Shown piece by piece: positions 19,526-27,989 of a stretch of DNA of 64,000 nt. The notes beneath the pieces are model-generated. The model made no database searches, was not told where the DNA came from, and saw nothing but the letters and a program-made list of their open reading frames with translations. The first letter of the stretch is position 1. The number at the start of each line of letters is the position of its first letter. Source of the stretch: Pelagibacteraceae bacterium (GTDB lineage Bacteria > Pseudomonadota > Alphaproteobacteria > Pelagibacterales > Pelagibacteraceae); assembly GCA_008638015.1 (NCBI GenBank), contig VTPD01000001.1, forward strand, positions 42,885 to 106,884. Direction: 5' to 3'. The position numbers and the translations under genes are program-made.

Positions 19526-20538
19526 CTTTAGAACACGCAAAAAATCATCCAGAAGTAAAATTTGGAAAAACGGGCGTCCTTATTATTAATTTAGGAACAC
19601 CAGATAGTACTGGTTGGTGGGACATTAGAAAATATTTAAAAGAATTTTTATCAGACAGAAGAGTTATAGAAGTTAATCCTATTTTGTGGAAAATTATTTT
19701 AAATTTAATTATTTTAAATTTTAGGCCGCACAAAACAGCCCATGCCTACAAGCAAATCTGGCTTAAGGAGACCAACGAGTCTCCGCTGCGATATTATACC
19801 AGACAACAAGCACAGAAATTACAGGACAAATTTCGTGATCACGATGAAATTTTTTTAGATTTTGCTATGAGATATGGCAATCCAAGCATAGCTTCTAAAT
19901 TAAAAGAACTAAACGATAAGGGATGTGAAAACCTAATCATTTTGCCTCTATACCCACAGTATGCAGCGGCAACTACAGCAACAGTTTGTGACGAGGTATA
20001 TCGTAGTCTTATGAAAATGAGGTGGCAACCAAGTTTACAAATTATTCCACACTACGAATCTAATCCTTTGTACATAGAGGCATTAAGCAAAAGTATTACT
20101 AGTCATCTAAAAACTTTAAATTGGACACCAGACGTTATCCTTTCCTCTTATCATGGGATACCAAAGAAATATTTTACCAAGGGAGATCCCTATCATTGCT
20201 ATTGTCAAAAAACGAACCGGCTTTTAAAAGAAAGACACGGCAATTCAATTCCAATTGAACTTTCTTTTCAATCGCGTTTTGGCCCAGATGAATGGCTACA
20301 GCCCTATACAGACAAGACAATTGAAAAATTAGCAAAAGAGGGAAAAAAAAATTTGCTAATGATTTGTCCTGGCTTTGCTTCTGACTGCGTTGAAACTTTA
20401 GAAGAAATTAATATCCAAGGAAAAGAAACTTTTGAAGAGCACGGCGGAGAAAATTTTTCTATGGTCCCTTGTTTAAACGACAACGATGATCATATAAACT
20501 TATTAGAAAATTTAATAAAAAAATATTTGATTAAATGA
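19522..20538 (+). CDS. hemH: Ferrochelatase HemH
   Basis: The 338-residue protein has VLIINLGTPDSTGWWDIRKY, the catalytic His motif LSSYHGIPKKYF, and a late CPGFASDCVETLEEINIQG typical of ferrochelatase. It inserts Fe(II) into protoporphyrin IX. It is translationally coupled to hemE (ATGA overlap) and to hemJ (4-nt overlap), forming a hemE-hemH-hemJ operon. Confidence 0.96.
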   Translation: MTLEHAKNHPEVKFGKTGVLIINLGTPDSTGWWDIRKYLKEFLSDRRVIEVNPILWKIILNLIILNFRPHKTAHAYKQIWLKETNESPLRYYTRQQAQKLQDKFRDHDEIFLDFAMRYGNPSIASKLKELNDKGCENLIILPLYPQYAAATTATVCDEVYRSLMKMRWQPSLQIIPHYESNPLYIEALSKSITSHLKTLNWTPDVILSSYHGIPKKYFTKGDPYHCYCQKTNRLLKERHGNSIPIELSFQSRFGPDEWLQPYTDKTIEKLAKEGKKNLLMICPGFASDCVETLEEINIQGKETFEEHGGENFSMVPCLNDNDDHINLLENLIKKYLIK

Positions 20539-20969
20539 GCATTTATCTTCTTTTAAAATCACTGCACATTATTGCTATTATAGCTTGGATGGCAGGACTT
20601 TTGTACTTGCCAAGAATTTATGTCTATCATTGTCAAACCACTTTTGGTTCAGAAGCCCATGAAAAATTTGTTCAAATGGAATACAGATTATTAAAATATA
20701 TTATGAATCCAGCCATGATTATTTCTTGGATATTGGGCATTGGATTAATTCATTCGCTGGGGCATGAGGTTGCAACACAGTTTTGGCTTCAATTAAAATT
20801 ATTTTTAGTGCTATTAATGTCAGGATTTCATGGATATCTAGGCGCTTGTAGAAAAAAATTTGAAAGCAACACAAACACAAAATCAGAAAAATTTTATAGA
20901 ATTATTAATGAGGTGCCGACAGTGCTCATGATTATAATTGTATTTCTTGTCGTTTTTAAACCCATCTAA
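20535..20969 (+). CDS. hemJ: Protoporphyrinogen oxidase HemJ
   Basis: The 144-residue, four-helix membrane protein begins with SLHIIAIIAWMAGLLYLPRI and HC after YVY, carrying the conserved His of the HemJ family, and has a later LKLFLVLLMSGFHGYLGAC. HemJ is the haem-dependent protoporphyrinogen IX oxidase of most alphaproteobacteria, acting just before HemH. The operon order is consistent with this. Confidence 0.93.
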   Translation: MSIYLLLKSLHIIAIIAWMAGLLYLPRIYVYHCQTTFGSEAHEKFVQMEYRLLKYIMNPAMIISWILGIGLIHSLGHEVATQFWLQLKLFLVLLMSGFHGYLGACRKKFESNTNTKSEKFYRIINEVPTVLMIIIVFLVVFKPI

Positions 20970-21029
20970 GCTTGCAAAAATTTAAATATCGAATATAAAT
21001 TACACAAGTATCCAAATTAACTTCCTTTA

Positions 21030-22298
21030 ATGAACCTCCAAGAACTAAAAGATAAATCACCAGCAGATTTAATACTAGAAGCAGAAAAGCTTGGTATTGA
21101 AAATCCAAGCACTATGAGAAAGCAAGAAATTTTATTTGCTATTCTTAAAAAATTTGCTGAAAAAAACGAACAAATAACTGCAAGTGGGGTACTAGAAACA
21201 TTACAAGACGGATTTGGTTTTTTGCGAGCCATGGAATCCAATTATTTACCTGGTCCAGATGATATTTATGTTAGCCCAAGTCAAATAAGAAGATTTGGAT
21301 TAAGAAAGGGAGATACGGTTGAAGGAGAAATTAGAGCGCCCAAAGAACAAGAAAGATATTTTGCTCTTTTAAAAGTTAATAAAATTAATTTTGAAGATCC
21401 TGAAAAAACAAAAAATAAAATTAACTTTGATAACTTAACTCCATTATATCCTCAGGAAAAAATTAAATTAGAAATTGAAAGCACCAAGATCGAAAAAAAA
21501 GCAGATGTTACAGCAAGATTAATTGATCTAGTTGCGCCTATTGGTAAGGGACAACGATCACTTATTGTGTCGCCACCACGAACAGGTAAAACGGTGGTAT
21601 TACAGAATATAGCTCATTCTATAACCACCAATCATCCGGAAGTTTATTTAATTGTTTTATTAATTGACGAGAGACCTGAAGAAGTAACAGATATGCAAAG
21701 ATCTGTTAGAGGTGAAGTGGTTAGTTCTACATTTGATGAGCCAGCAATGCGTCACGTCCAAGTAGCAGAAATGGTTATTGAAAAAGCTAAGCGTTTAGCG
21801 GAGCACAAAAAAGATGTTGTTATTCTTTTAGATTCTATCACTCGTCTAGGCAGAGCATACAATGCTGTTGTTCCTAGTTCAGGAAAAGTATTAACCGGTG
21901 GTGTAGATGCCAATGCATTGCAAAGACCAAAACGCTTTTTTGGTGCTGCAAGAAATATTGAAGAGGGAGGATCTCTTACTATTATTTCTACAGCTTTGAT
22001 TGAAACTGGTTCAAGAATGGATGAAGTTATTTTTGAAGAATTTAAAGGAACGGGTAACTCTGAAGTAATTATGGATAGAAAAGTTGCAGACAAAAGAATT
22101 TATCCAGCCATTGATATTACGAAGTCCGGAACAAGAAAAGAAGAATTACTTTTAACGAAAGACGAGCTTCAAAAAATGAATGTCTTGAGAAGAATTATTA
22201 ATCCTATGGGAACCATGGATGCAGTTGAGTTTTTAATTGGTAAATTAAGAGAGACAAAAAATAACGCAGAATTTTTTGACTCGATGAATAAAGGTTAA
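21030..22298 (+). CDS. rho: Transcription termination factor Rho
   Basis: The 422-residue protein has an N-terminal Rho_N helical domain, a cold-shock RNA-binding domain ([21 protein letters not shown], quoted in part: [20 protein letters not shown]), Walker [16 protein letters not shown], and [16 protein letters not shown]. It lacks the long acidic or Arg-rich inserts of some Rho proteins. The order hemE-hemH-hemJ-rho next to an origin is classical for alphaproteobacteria. The stop is directly followed by the end of the convergent Trm112 gene. Confidence 0.97.
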   Translation: MNLQELKDKSPADLILEAEKLGIENPSTMRKQEILFAILKKFAEKNEQITASGVLETLQDGFGFLRAMESNYLPGPDDIYVSPSQIRRFGLRKGDTVEGEIRAPKEQERYFALLKVNKINFEDPEKTKNKINFDNLTPLYPQEKIKLEIESTKIEKKADVTARLIDLVAPIGKGQRSLIVSPPRTGKTVVLQNIAHSITTNHPEVYLIVLLIDERPEEVTDMQRSVRGEVVSSTFDEPAMRHVQVAEMVIEKAKRLAEHKKDVVILLDSITRLGRAYNAVVPSSGKVLTGGVDANALQRPKRFFGAARNIEEGGSLTIISTALIETGSRMDEVIFEEFKGTGNSEVIMDRKVADKRIYPAIDITKSGTRKEELLLTKDELQKMNVLRRIINPMGTMDAVEFLIGKLRETKNNAEFFDSMNKG

Positions 22299-22472
22299 TT
22301 ATTCTTTAATTTTTCTTGCTTCATCGGGAAGCATGATAGGAATTCCATCTTTGACCGGATAAGCCAAGCCAGACTTTTTAGCAATTAATTCATTATTTTC
22401 TTGGTCATAAATTAACTTTTCTTTGGAAAGAGGACATACCAACATAGATAATAAATTTTTATTTAATTCCAT
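22299..22472 (-). CDS. Trm112-family (YcaR-like) small protein, missed by ORF track
   Basis: This ORF is too short for the supplied track. The minus strand from the ATG at 22,470-22,472 gives 57 residues starting [20 protein letters not shown] and continuing with [20 protein letters not shown], the DUF343/Trm112 pattern. Family members activate methyltransferases or act as small structural partners; the first zinc-type Cys is present (VCP) but the usual second ligands are not, as in many bacterial members. It abuts rho at its 3' end and starts directly at the stop of the LON-domain gene, so it is co-transcribed with it. Confidence 0.9.
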   Translation of the reverse strand: MELNKNLLSMLVCPLSKEKLIYDQENNELIAKKSGLAYPVKDGIPIMLPDEARKIKE

Positions 22473-23138
22473 TTAATGAATATTTTTTTGAGAATTGGAT
22501 TGATTGCTCAAAATATAAAAATTAATAATTTGATTTAAAATATTATTTCTTTCTTCCAGCGTTGTGGTTTCAAGTAATCTCTGCTTTTCTCCTGTTGTGA
22601 AAGGACAGATCATAGCCAAAGAATTAATTAATTGATCTGGTTTAACTTTTTCAACAACCTGCCAATCAGTAGACAGTTGAAACATTTTAAAAAATTTTTT
22701 CGTTTTATCAATTAATTCTAATAGATTTTTTTGATCAATTGTATTTTCTTCTTCTTCCACATCATTAGAAAAGTCTTCATAAGAGACCTCAAAAGTTCTA
22801 TATAACTTGTCGTTATTAATTTCTTTAACTACTTTAAATCGAGTGACCCCTTTTAAACTGATTAAATATCTGCCATCTTTTGTTTCAGAATAGTTTTCTA
22901 CTTTACCAAGGCAACCTACTTCAAAAATACGAGGTTTTATTGGATCTATAGTTTGAAGGTTGGGCTGGGCCATTCCAATCAGCTTGCTATTCTTCAGAGC
23001 ATCCTCTGTCATTTGTTTATATCTTGGTTCAAAAATGTTGAGCGGTAAAACTGTATTAGGAAAAAAAATTGCGTTAGAAAGTGGAAATATTGGAATTTCT
23101 TTTGGAATATCTTTTAAATTTATTTTATCTTTTTTCAT
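22473..23138 (-). CDS. LON substrate-binding domain protein (stand-alone)
   Basis: The 221-residue protein begins IPIFPLSNAIFFPNTVLPLNIFEPRYKQM, the N-terminal LON domain motif (quoted in part: LPLNIFEPRYKQMTEDA), with GCLGKVENYSETKDGRYLISL. It has no AAA+ or Ser-Lys protease domain. Stand-alone LON-domain proteins of this size are common in alphaproteobacteria and often precede a Trm112 gene, as here. The precise function is unknown. Confidence 0.9.
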   Translation of the reverse strand: MKKDKINLKDIPKEIPIFPLSNAIFFPNTVLPLNIFEPRYKQMTEDALKNSKLIGMAQPNLQTIDPIKPRIFEVGCLGKVENYSETKDGRYLISLKGVTRFKVVKEINNDKLYRTFEVSYEDFSNDVEEEENTIDQKNLLELIDKTKKFFKMFQLSTDWQVVEKVKPDQLINSLAMICPFTTGEKQRLLETTTLEERNNILNQIINFYILSNQSNSQKNIH

Positions 23139-23197
23139 ATCTTGATTTTTATATTGAAAACATATCTTATAAATAATAATTTAACATAAATTAATAA

Positions 23198-23272
23198 GCG
23201 GGTGTAGCTCAGTGGTAGAGCGAATCGTTGCCAACGATTAGGTCGTGGGTTCAATTCCCTTCACCCGCTCCA
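23198..23272 (+). tRNA. tRNA-Gly (anticodon GCC)
   Basis: The acceptor stem GCGGGTG pairs with CACCCGC. The D arm is GCTCAGTGGTAGAGC. The anticodon stem ATCGT/ACGAT encloses the loop TTGCCAA, giving anticodon GCC. The T arm contains GGTTCAATTCC. The discriminator T is followed by an encoded CCA (23,270-23,272). All arms fold by eye. The pterin dehydratase start codon follows only 4 nt later. Confidence 0.97.
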
Positions 23273-23276
23273 AAAA

Positions 23277-23615
23277 ATGACTGAATTACATAAAAAAAAA
23301 TGCATCGCCTGCAGTGGAGACATGCCTGCTTTAACTGAGTCATCCATCCAAGAATTAAATAATAAAATAAAAAATTGGAATGTTGTCAAAGAGGATCAAG
23401 TTTTTAAATTAACTAAATATTTTAAGTTTGAAAATTTTGAAAAAAGTCTTTCTTTTATCAATCAAGTTTCAATTATAGCTGAGACAGAGGGGCACCACCC
23501 AGATCTTTCATTTGGCTGGGGCTATGCCAATATTATAATTTTTACTCACGCGGTTAAGGGTTTGACAGAAAGTGATTTTATTTTAGCTGCTAAAATAGAT
23601 CAGGTTAGTGCTTAA
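23277..23615 (+). CDS. phhB: 4a-hydroxytetrahydrobiopterin dehydratase (PCD/DCoH)
   Basis: The 112-residue protein has KKCIACSGDMPALTESSIQE, typical of bacterial PCD N-termini, and the active-site AETEGHHPDLSFGWGYANII followed by THAVKGLTESDF. It dehydrates the 4a-carbinolamine formed by aromatic amino-acid hydroxylases; some homologues instead serve molybdopterin or other pterin roles. No phenylalanine hydroxylase is in the window. The start lies 4 nt behind the tRNA CCA with no Shine-Dalgarno, so processing would leave a nearly leaderless mRNA. The 3' end overlaps convergent purH by 11 nt. Confidence 0.93.
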   Translation: MTELHKKKCIACSGDMPALTESSIQELNNKIKNWNVVKEDQVFKLTKYFKFENFEKSLSFINQVSIIAETEGHHPDLSFGWGYANIIIFTHAVKGLTESDFILAAKIDQVSA

Positions 23616-25167
23616 AGTTTCTAATACCTGTAAAAACCATCGCAATACCAGCAGCATCAGCAGCATCAATGACTTCTTGATCTCGTATAGATCCACCCGG
23701 TTGGATAATTGATTTAACACCTAATTTCACTAAAGTTTCTAGACCATCTGCAAATGGAAAAAATGCATCTGATGCAGCTCCACAACCTTCTACTTCATCA
23801 GGAAAAAATTTTTTGGCATTAGCACAGGCTATTTCACTTGAGCCCACCCTGCTCGTTTGTCCTGCTCCAACACCAAGTGTTGTATTATTTTTAGTAATCA
23901 CGATAGCGTTGGATTTTACATGTTTACAAATTTGATTGGCAAATAATAAATTTTCTATTTCTTGCTCTGTTGGTTTTTTTTTAGTTACAATTTTTAAATC
24001 TTGCTTATTTATCATTTGTAAATTTTCATCTTGAGCTAAAAACGTTTTTTGTAGAAACGTTAGATGTTGTATTTTATTTTTTTCTGGCAGATCATATTCT
24101 AGTACTCGCAAATTTTTCTTTTGTGCCAAAATTGCAAGAGCATCTTTTTCAATGGACGGTGTTAAAATCACTTCATAAAAAGTTTTAACCAATTCTGTAG
24201 CTAGCTGAGCATTAATTGTATAATTTAGAGCCACAACCCCTCCAAAAGCACTGATAGGATCGCCGCTAAGGGCTTTTAAATAGGCATTTGTGCCATTCGG
24301 GTCTACTGCACAGCCACATGGGTTATTATGCTTAATTATAGCGCAAATCGGCTTTTTTGGGTCAAAATCAGTTACAAGATTATAAGCGCTATAACTATCG
24401 AGATAATTATTATGACTAAGCTCTTTTCCCTGAAGCTGCTTCAGCTTAGAAAACCCATCAAAATTTCCTGGTATTTCATAAACTGCACTTTCTTGATGAG
24501 GATTTTCTCCGTAACGAAGTTGGGAGATAATTTTTCCACCAATTGTTTTTTTGTCTGAAAATTTATTTTCTTGAATTTGATTCATCCAATTGGAAATCAT
24601 AGAGTCGTAGTAGGCTGTTTCATTAAAAGTCTCGTTTGCCATTTTTTGTCTAAAATTTAGATCTGTTGCACCGTTGTGTTGCTTCAACAGTGTAATAAAT
24701 TCATCGTAGTATTTAACGTTCGGTAAAACCGTTGTGTGTTTAAAATTTTTTGCTGCTGATCGAAGCATGGAAGGTCCACCAATATCGATATTTTCAATTA
24801 ATATTTCTTTTGATGAAGCTGGATCTAAGAGTTTGCTTTCAAAAGGATAAAGATTAACAATCACTAAATTAATTTCCTGAATAGCATTTTCTTTCATGGC
24901 ATTAAGATGATTAGTTTTATCTAAGTCACCCAAAAGACCACCGTGAATTTTTGGATGCAATGTTTTAACTCGCCCATCCATAATTTCAGGAAATCCAGTG
25001 TAATTAGAAATTTCAATACATTCATATCCCTTATCTTTAATGAATTGATAGGTTCCACCTGTGCTGATAATTTCAACATTGAACTGTTTTAAGCATATTA
25101 AAATTGCTTCTAGTTTGGTTTTGTCAGATACGGAAATGAGAGCTCTAGATATTTTTTTTAAGGACAT
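23605..25167 (-). CDS. purH: Bifunctional AICAR transformylase / IMP cyclohydrolase PurH
   Basis: The 520-residue enzyme has an N-terminal MGS-like cyclohydrolase domain (ALISVSDKTKLEAIL, EIISTGGTYQFIKD, MDGRVKTLHPKIHGGLL) and a C-terminal transformylase domain with the catalytic KHNNPCG motif and FPFADGLETLVKLGVKSIIQ. It performs the last two steps of IMP synthesis and consumes AICAR also produced by HisF/HisH. It is complete. Confidence 0.97.
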   Translation of the reverse strand: MSLKKISRALISVSDKTKLEAILICLKQFNVEIISTGGTYQFIKDKGYECIEISNYTGFPEIMDGRVKTLHPKIHGGLLGDLDKTNHLNAMKENAIQEINLVIVNLYPFESKLLDPASSKEILIENIDIGGPSMLRSAAKNFKHTTVLPNVKYYDEFITLLKQHNGATDLNFRQKMANETFNETAYYDSMISNWMNQIQENKFSDKKTIGGKIISQLRYGENPHQESAVYEIPGNFDGFSKLKQLQGKELSHNNYLDSYSAYNLVTDFDPKKPICAIIKHNNPCGCAVDPNGTNAYLKALSGDPISAFGGVVALNYTINAQLATELVKTFYEVILTPSIEKDALAILAQKKNLRVLEYDLPEKNKIQHLTFLQKTFLAQDENLQMINKQDLKIVTKKKPTEQEIENLLFANQICKHVKSNAIVITKNNTTLGVGAGQTSRVGSSEIACANAKKFFPDEVEGCGAASDAFFPFADGLETLVKLGVKSIIQPGGSIRDQEVIDAADAAGIAMVFTGIRNFKH

Positions 25168-25188
25168 GGAGCTAATGTTTATACTCCA

Positions 25189-26832
25189 TTAGTTGCTTTT
25201 TTCTAGAGACCATAAAATTTTATTTATTTCTTTATTTAACGTACCTTCAATCACAATACATTTTGTTTCTTGGACTTTTTCAGTGTCCGCAAAGTACAGG
25301 CTGTTATCAATGGTTATAGTTTGTCCAGGTGACTTAAACTTCCAGCCTTGATTTTCAATACTTATCAGTACATCGCCCCCATGGGTTTGTATGAGTTTAG
25401 CTTCGGGCATAACATGAAAGCGGATAGAAAAATTTAAAAAAGCATAGTCATTTTTGGATACTATTAAAGTGTCTTCTCCATGGAGAAGTTTTTGTTCTTC
25501 ATTGCCAACAATTGTTCGCTCAAACAACGTTCCATACTTTTCTTGGTAACCATCGTGTGCCGAAGATAATGAAAAAGATATTTTGTCATTAGAAAATTCT
25601 CTTTTGTAAACTTTGAGTTTTTTTAATAAAGAATTTCCATGATATTGTTTGATCAAAGGATTTTTTTGAAAAATACAAGAAGAAGTATCATTGATTGTCA
25701 GGCAAGAATGGGCCGCAGTTGATTGACTTAAATAAGCCAGTTCTTTAGAAAAGTTATGAGCGTATCCACAGTTTGTAATAATCTTTGTCCCACCGTACAT
25801 CATTTCAAATGATAAACATCCTGCCTGATAATCCTGAGAATAAAAATCAGATGGTGGATTGTTTGTATCCATGATTGCTTCTAATTTTTTTATTTTTCCA
25901 AATAAGAAATGACTTTCGTTATTATCTTTTACAAATTTATAACCTTTAGATTTGATGAACTGATTAAAGTTTGAACAATCGTAATACTTTGCTCCATTAA
26001 ATAATGGGATAGTGTCATTAGCATACAAAAGAGAAGCATACAGTTTTCCAAGCTGTTCTATACGTTCATCTAAAAATTCAGGTATAGGATATTGAGCAAG
26101 ATATAAACTTTCCTTAATAAGAATGAGGTGATGCAGTATCCAAAATTGATCTTGTATATTTTTGGTCTCAACAAATCCTTTTTTGTCTAAAATATTTTTA
26201 AGTTGATTGTTTAAAATTTTTATAGAGCTGTCTGTGAATTTTTTATAACCCTCAAAAGTAGTCCCTGCTAAAATAAGTGAAAAAAGAGCGTAAATCCTAT
26301 CTTTTTTGCTATGTAGATGAGTAATATTTTTAGATAAGTGAACACATTGTTTGAGAATACTATTTGTTATTTTTGTTCGATAAATTAAATCGTCATGACG
26401 AATTGTTAGACTTGGACTCGTAATCCAAAATATAATTCTATTAGCCAACACTAACAAATCCCAAGTTGTGGATTGATAATTGTTATTTTTTTCTAACCAA
26501 GCATCGATAATTATTTTAGCTAGTTCTTTATCTTTTTTTATATCTAGGTGTGGCAGCCAAGAAAACTTATGAAGATTGTTAATTCTTTCTTGTTTTAAAT
26601 TATTAATTTTCCAAAGATTTTTTTTAAATTGTTTAGCTAGAATATAATTTTTTGTATTTTTATCCTGCAGCTCTCCCAAGATATGTACATTATGAATATC
26701 GTAATTTCTTGAAGCTGGAGTAGCTTTCAGCGATTGATTGTATTGCTTACTATTAAAATAAATTGTTCGAATATTATTTTTCAATAATCTCCACAACGAG
26801 ATAATCCATAATTTTACAAATGAAATTTTCAT
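25189..26832 (-). CDS. Heparinase II/III-family protein
   Basis: The 547-residue protein has an alpha-toroid-like N-terminal half and a C-terminal beta-rich half with FEMMYGGTKIITNCGYAH and SQSTAAHSCLTINDTSSC, the heparinase II/III C-terminal pattern. No clear signal peptide is seen, which argues against extracellular polysaccharide digestion. The rpe - heparinase-like - purH order is conserved in alphaproteobacteria, where it is annotated only by family. The true substrate is unknown. The first residues are basic and hydrophobic, so the exact start is uncertain. Confidence 0.85.
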   Translation of the reverse strand: MKISFVKLWIISLWRLLKNNIRTIYFNSKQYNQSLKATPASRNYDIHNVHILGELQDKNTKNYILAKQFKKNLWKINNLKQERINNLHKFSWLPHLDIKKDKELAKIIIDAWLEKNNNYQSTTWDLLVLANRIIFWITSPSLTIRHDDLIYRTKITNSILKQCVHLSKNITHLHSKKDRIYALFSLILAGTTFEGYKKFTDSSIKILNNQLKNILDKKGFVETKNIQDQFWILHHLILIKESLYLAQYPIPEFLDERIEQLGKLYASLLYANDTIPLFNGAKYYDCSNFNQFIKSKGYKFVKDNNESHFLFGKIKKLEAIMDTNNPPSDFYSQDYQAGCLSFEMMYGGTKIITNCGYAHNFSKELAYLSQSTAAHSCLTINDTSSCIFQKNPLIKQYHGNSLLKKLKVYKREFSNDKISFSLSSAHDGYQEKYGTLFERTIVGNEEQKLLHGEDTLIVSKNDYAFLNFSIRFHVMPEAKLIQTHGGDVLISIENQGWKFKSPGQTITIDNSLYFADTEKVQETKCIVIEGTLNKEINKILWSLEKSN

Positions 26833-26843
26833 TTATGAAATAA

Positions 26844-27503
26844 TTAACAATTGCGTAATTGATCTATATTATCTTTAAGATTCTTTTCGTCTTTAAACAA
26901 AGTTGTTCCAGAAACTAAAATATCAACACCAGCTTCCTTTGCTTGTTTACCTGTAATATAATCAATTCCTCCATCAATTTCTATTTCAACAGTTAGATTT
27001 TTTTCATCAATGATTTTACGTAAATCTACTACTTTAGATAAAACTTCTGGCATAAATGACTGACCACCAAATCCTGGATTAACACTCATGATTAAAACTA
27101 GGTCTATGGAGTTTAGAACTGGCAATACTTTTTCAATAGGTGTTTCTGGATTTAGAGATACTCCAGCCTTTTTTCCAAGTGATTTGATCAGCTGAATACT
27201 TGCCTCAAGATCATTTGTTGCTTCTGGGTGGATAGTTATGATGTCTGCTCCAGCGTCTGCAAAATCTTTAATATATCTGTGAACGGGAGCTATCATTAAA
27301 TGAACATCAAAAGGGATGGAAGAATATTTTCTAATTTTTTTTATCACTGGTGGACCAAAAGTTATATTAGGAACAAAATGACCATCCATGACATCAACGT
27401 GCACCAGATCTGCTCCCGATGTATTTAGAGATTGTAATACCTCTCCAAGTTTGCTGAAGTCTGATGAAAGAATAGACGGTGCTATTTTAAGGGATTTTGT
27501 CAT
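26844..27503 (-). CDS. rpe: Ribulose-phosphate 3-epimerase Rpe
   Basis: This is a 219-residue TIM barrel with IAPSILSSDFSKLGE, VHVDVMDGHFVPNITFGP, MSVNPGFGGQSFMPEVL and IEIDGGI, covering the metal-binding His/Asp residues. It interconverts ribulose-5-P and xylulose-5-P. It lies 11 nt from the heparinase-like gene. Confidence 0.97.
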   Translation of the reverse strand: MTKSLKIAPSILSSDFSKLGEVLQSLNTSGADLVHVDVMDGHFVPNITFGPPVIKKIRKYSSIPFDVHLMIAPVHRYIKDFADAGADIITIHPEATNDLEASIQLIKSLGKKAGVSLNPETPIEKVLPVLNSIDLVLIMSVNPGFGGQSFMPEVLSKVVDLRKIIDEKNLTVEIEIDGGIDYITGKQAKEAGVDILVSGTTLFKDEKNLKDNIDQLRNC

Positions 27504-27573
27504 TTCATTGTTTAATTAGTTATAATCCTAATAACTTAAAAAACAAAAAAATATATATTTAGGTTGTGGATTT

Positions 27574-27921
27574 TTAGTTTTGCTTACTAAATAGGGTAAC
27601 CAAAAAACCTGTAATTTCACTTTCAAGAGGAAAAGAAAGCATCCCCATGACTGAATAGCCCATTAGATAAGGCATTAAATAAAAACGAAACATATAAAAA
27701 AACCAAGCGACATACAAAGGAACCATAGGCTTAATAAGAAAACCAGGCGTTACAAAATGAAATAAACGAATAACTGGATCTGTAAGTTTTACAAAAGCTT
27801 TCATGAAAAAAAATTCAGAGTCTTCTTTTTGAAAAAAATTCATAGCGGCTCTTCCGATCAGAGTCCACATAACAACACCCAAAACATAATCGATAACTAA
27901 AATGAATGGACTTATGTTCAT
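27574..27921 (-). CDS. Small integral membrane protein, YggT-like topology, function unknown
   Basis: The 115-residue protein has an N-terminal helix (ISPFILVIDYVLGVVMWTLI), a central segment KAFVKLTDPVIRLFHFVTPG and a second hydrophobic region MVPLYVAWFFYMFRFYLMPY. The arrangement 'helix - DPV/xRxxxxxxP - helix' resembles YggT, but I am not certain of homology. It follows the sodium:solute symporter on the same strand, separated by a strong hairpin, so part of its mRNA may come from read-through. Confidence 0.55.
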   Translation of the reverse strand: MNISPFILVIDYVLGVVMWTLIGRAAMNFFQKEDSEFFFMKAFVKLTDPVIRLFHFVTPGFLIKPMVPLYVAWFFYMFRFYLMPYLMGYSVMGMLSFPLESEITGFLVTLFSKQN

Positions 27922-27939
27922 ATTGGGATTTTATAATAA

Positions 27940-27969
27940 AAAAGGGGCGAAAACAAATTCGCCCCTTTT
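27940..27969 (-). terminator. Rho-independent terminator after the sodium:solute symporter
   Basis: A 12-bp perfect stem (AAAAGGGGCGAA / TTCGCCCCTTTT) has a 6-nt loop. On the minus strand it is followed by TTTTATTAT. It sits 20 nt past the symporter stop and before the small membrane protein. Confidence 0.85.
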
Positions 27970-27989
27970 AATTTTAAAAGTTTTATTGA

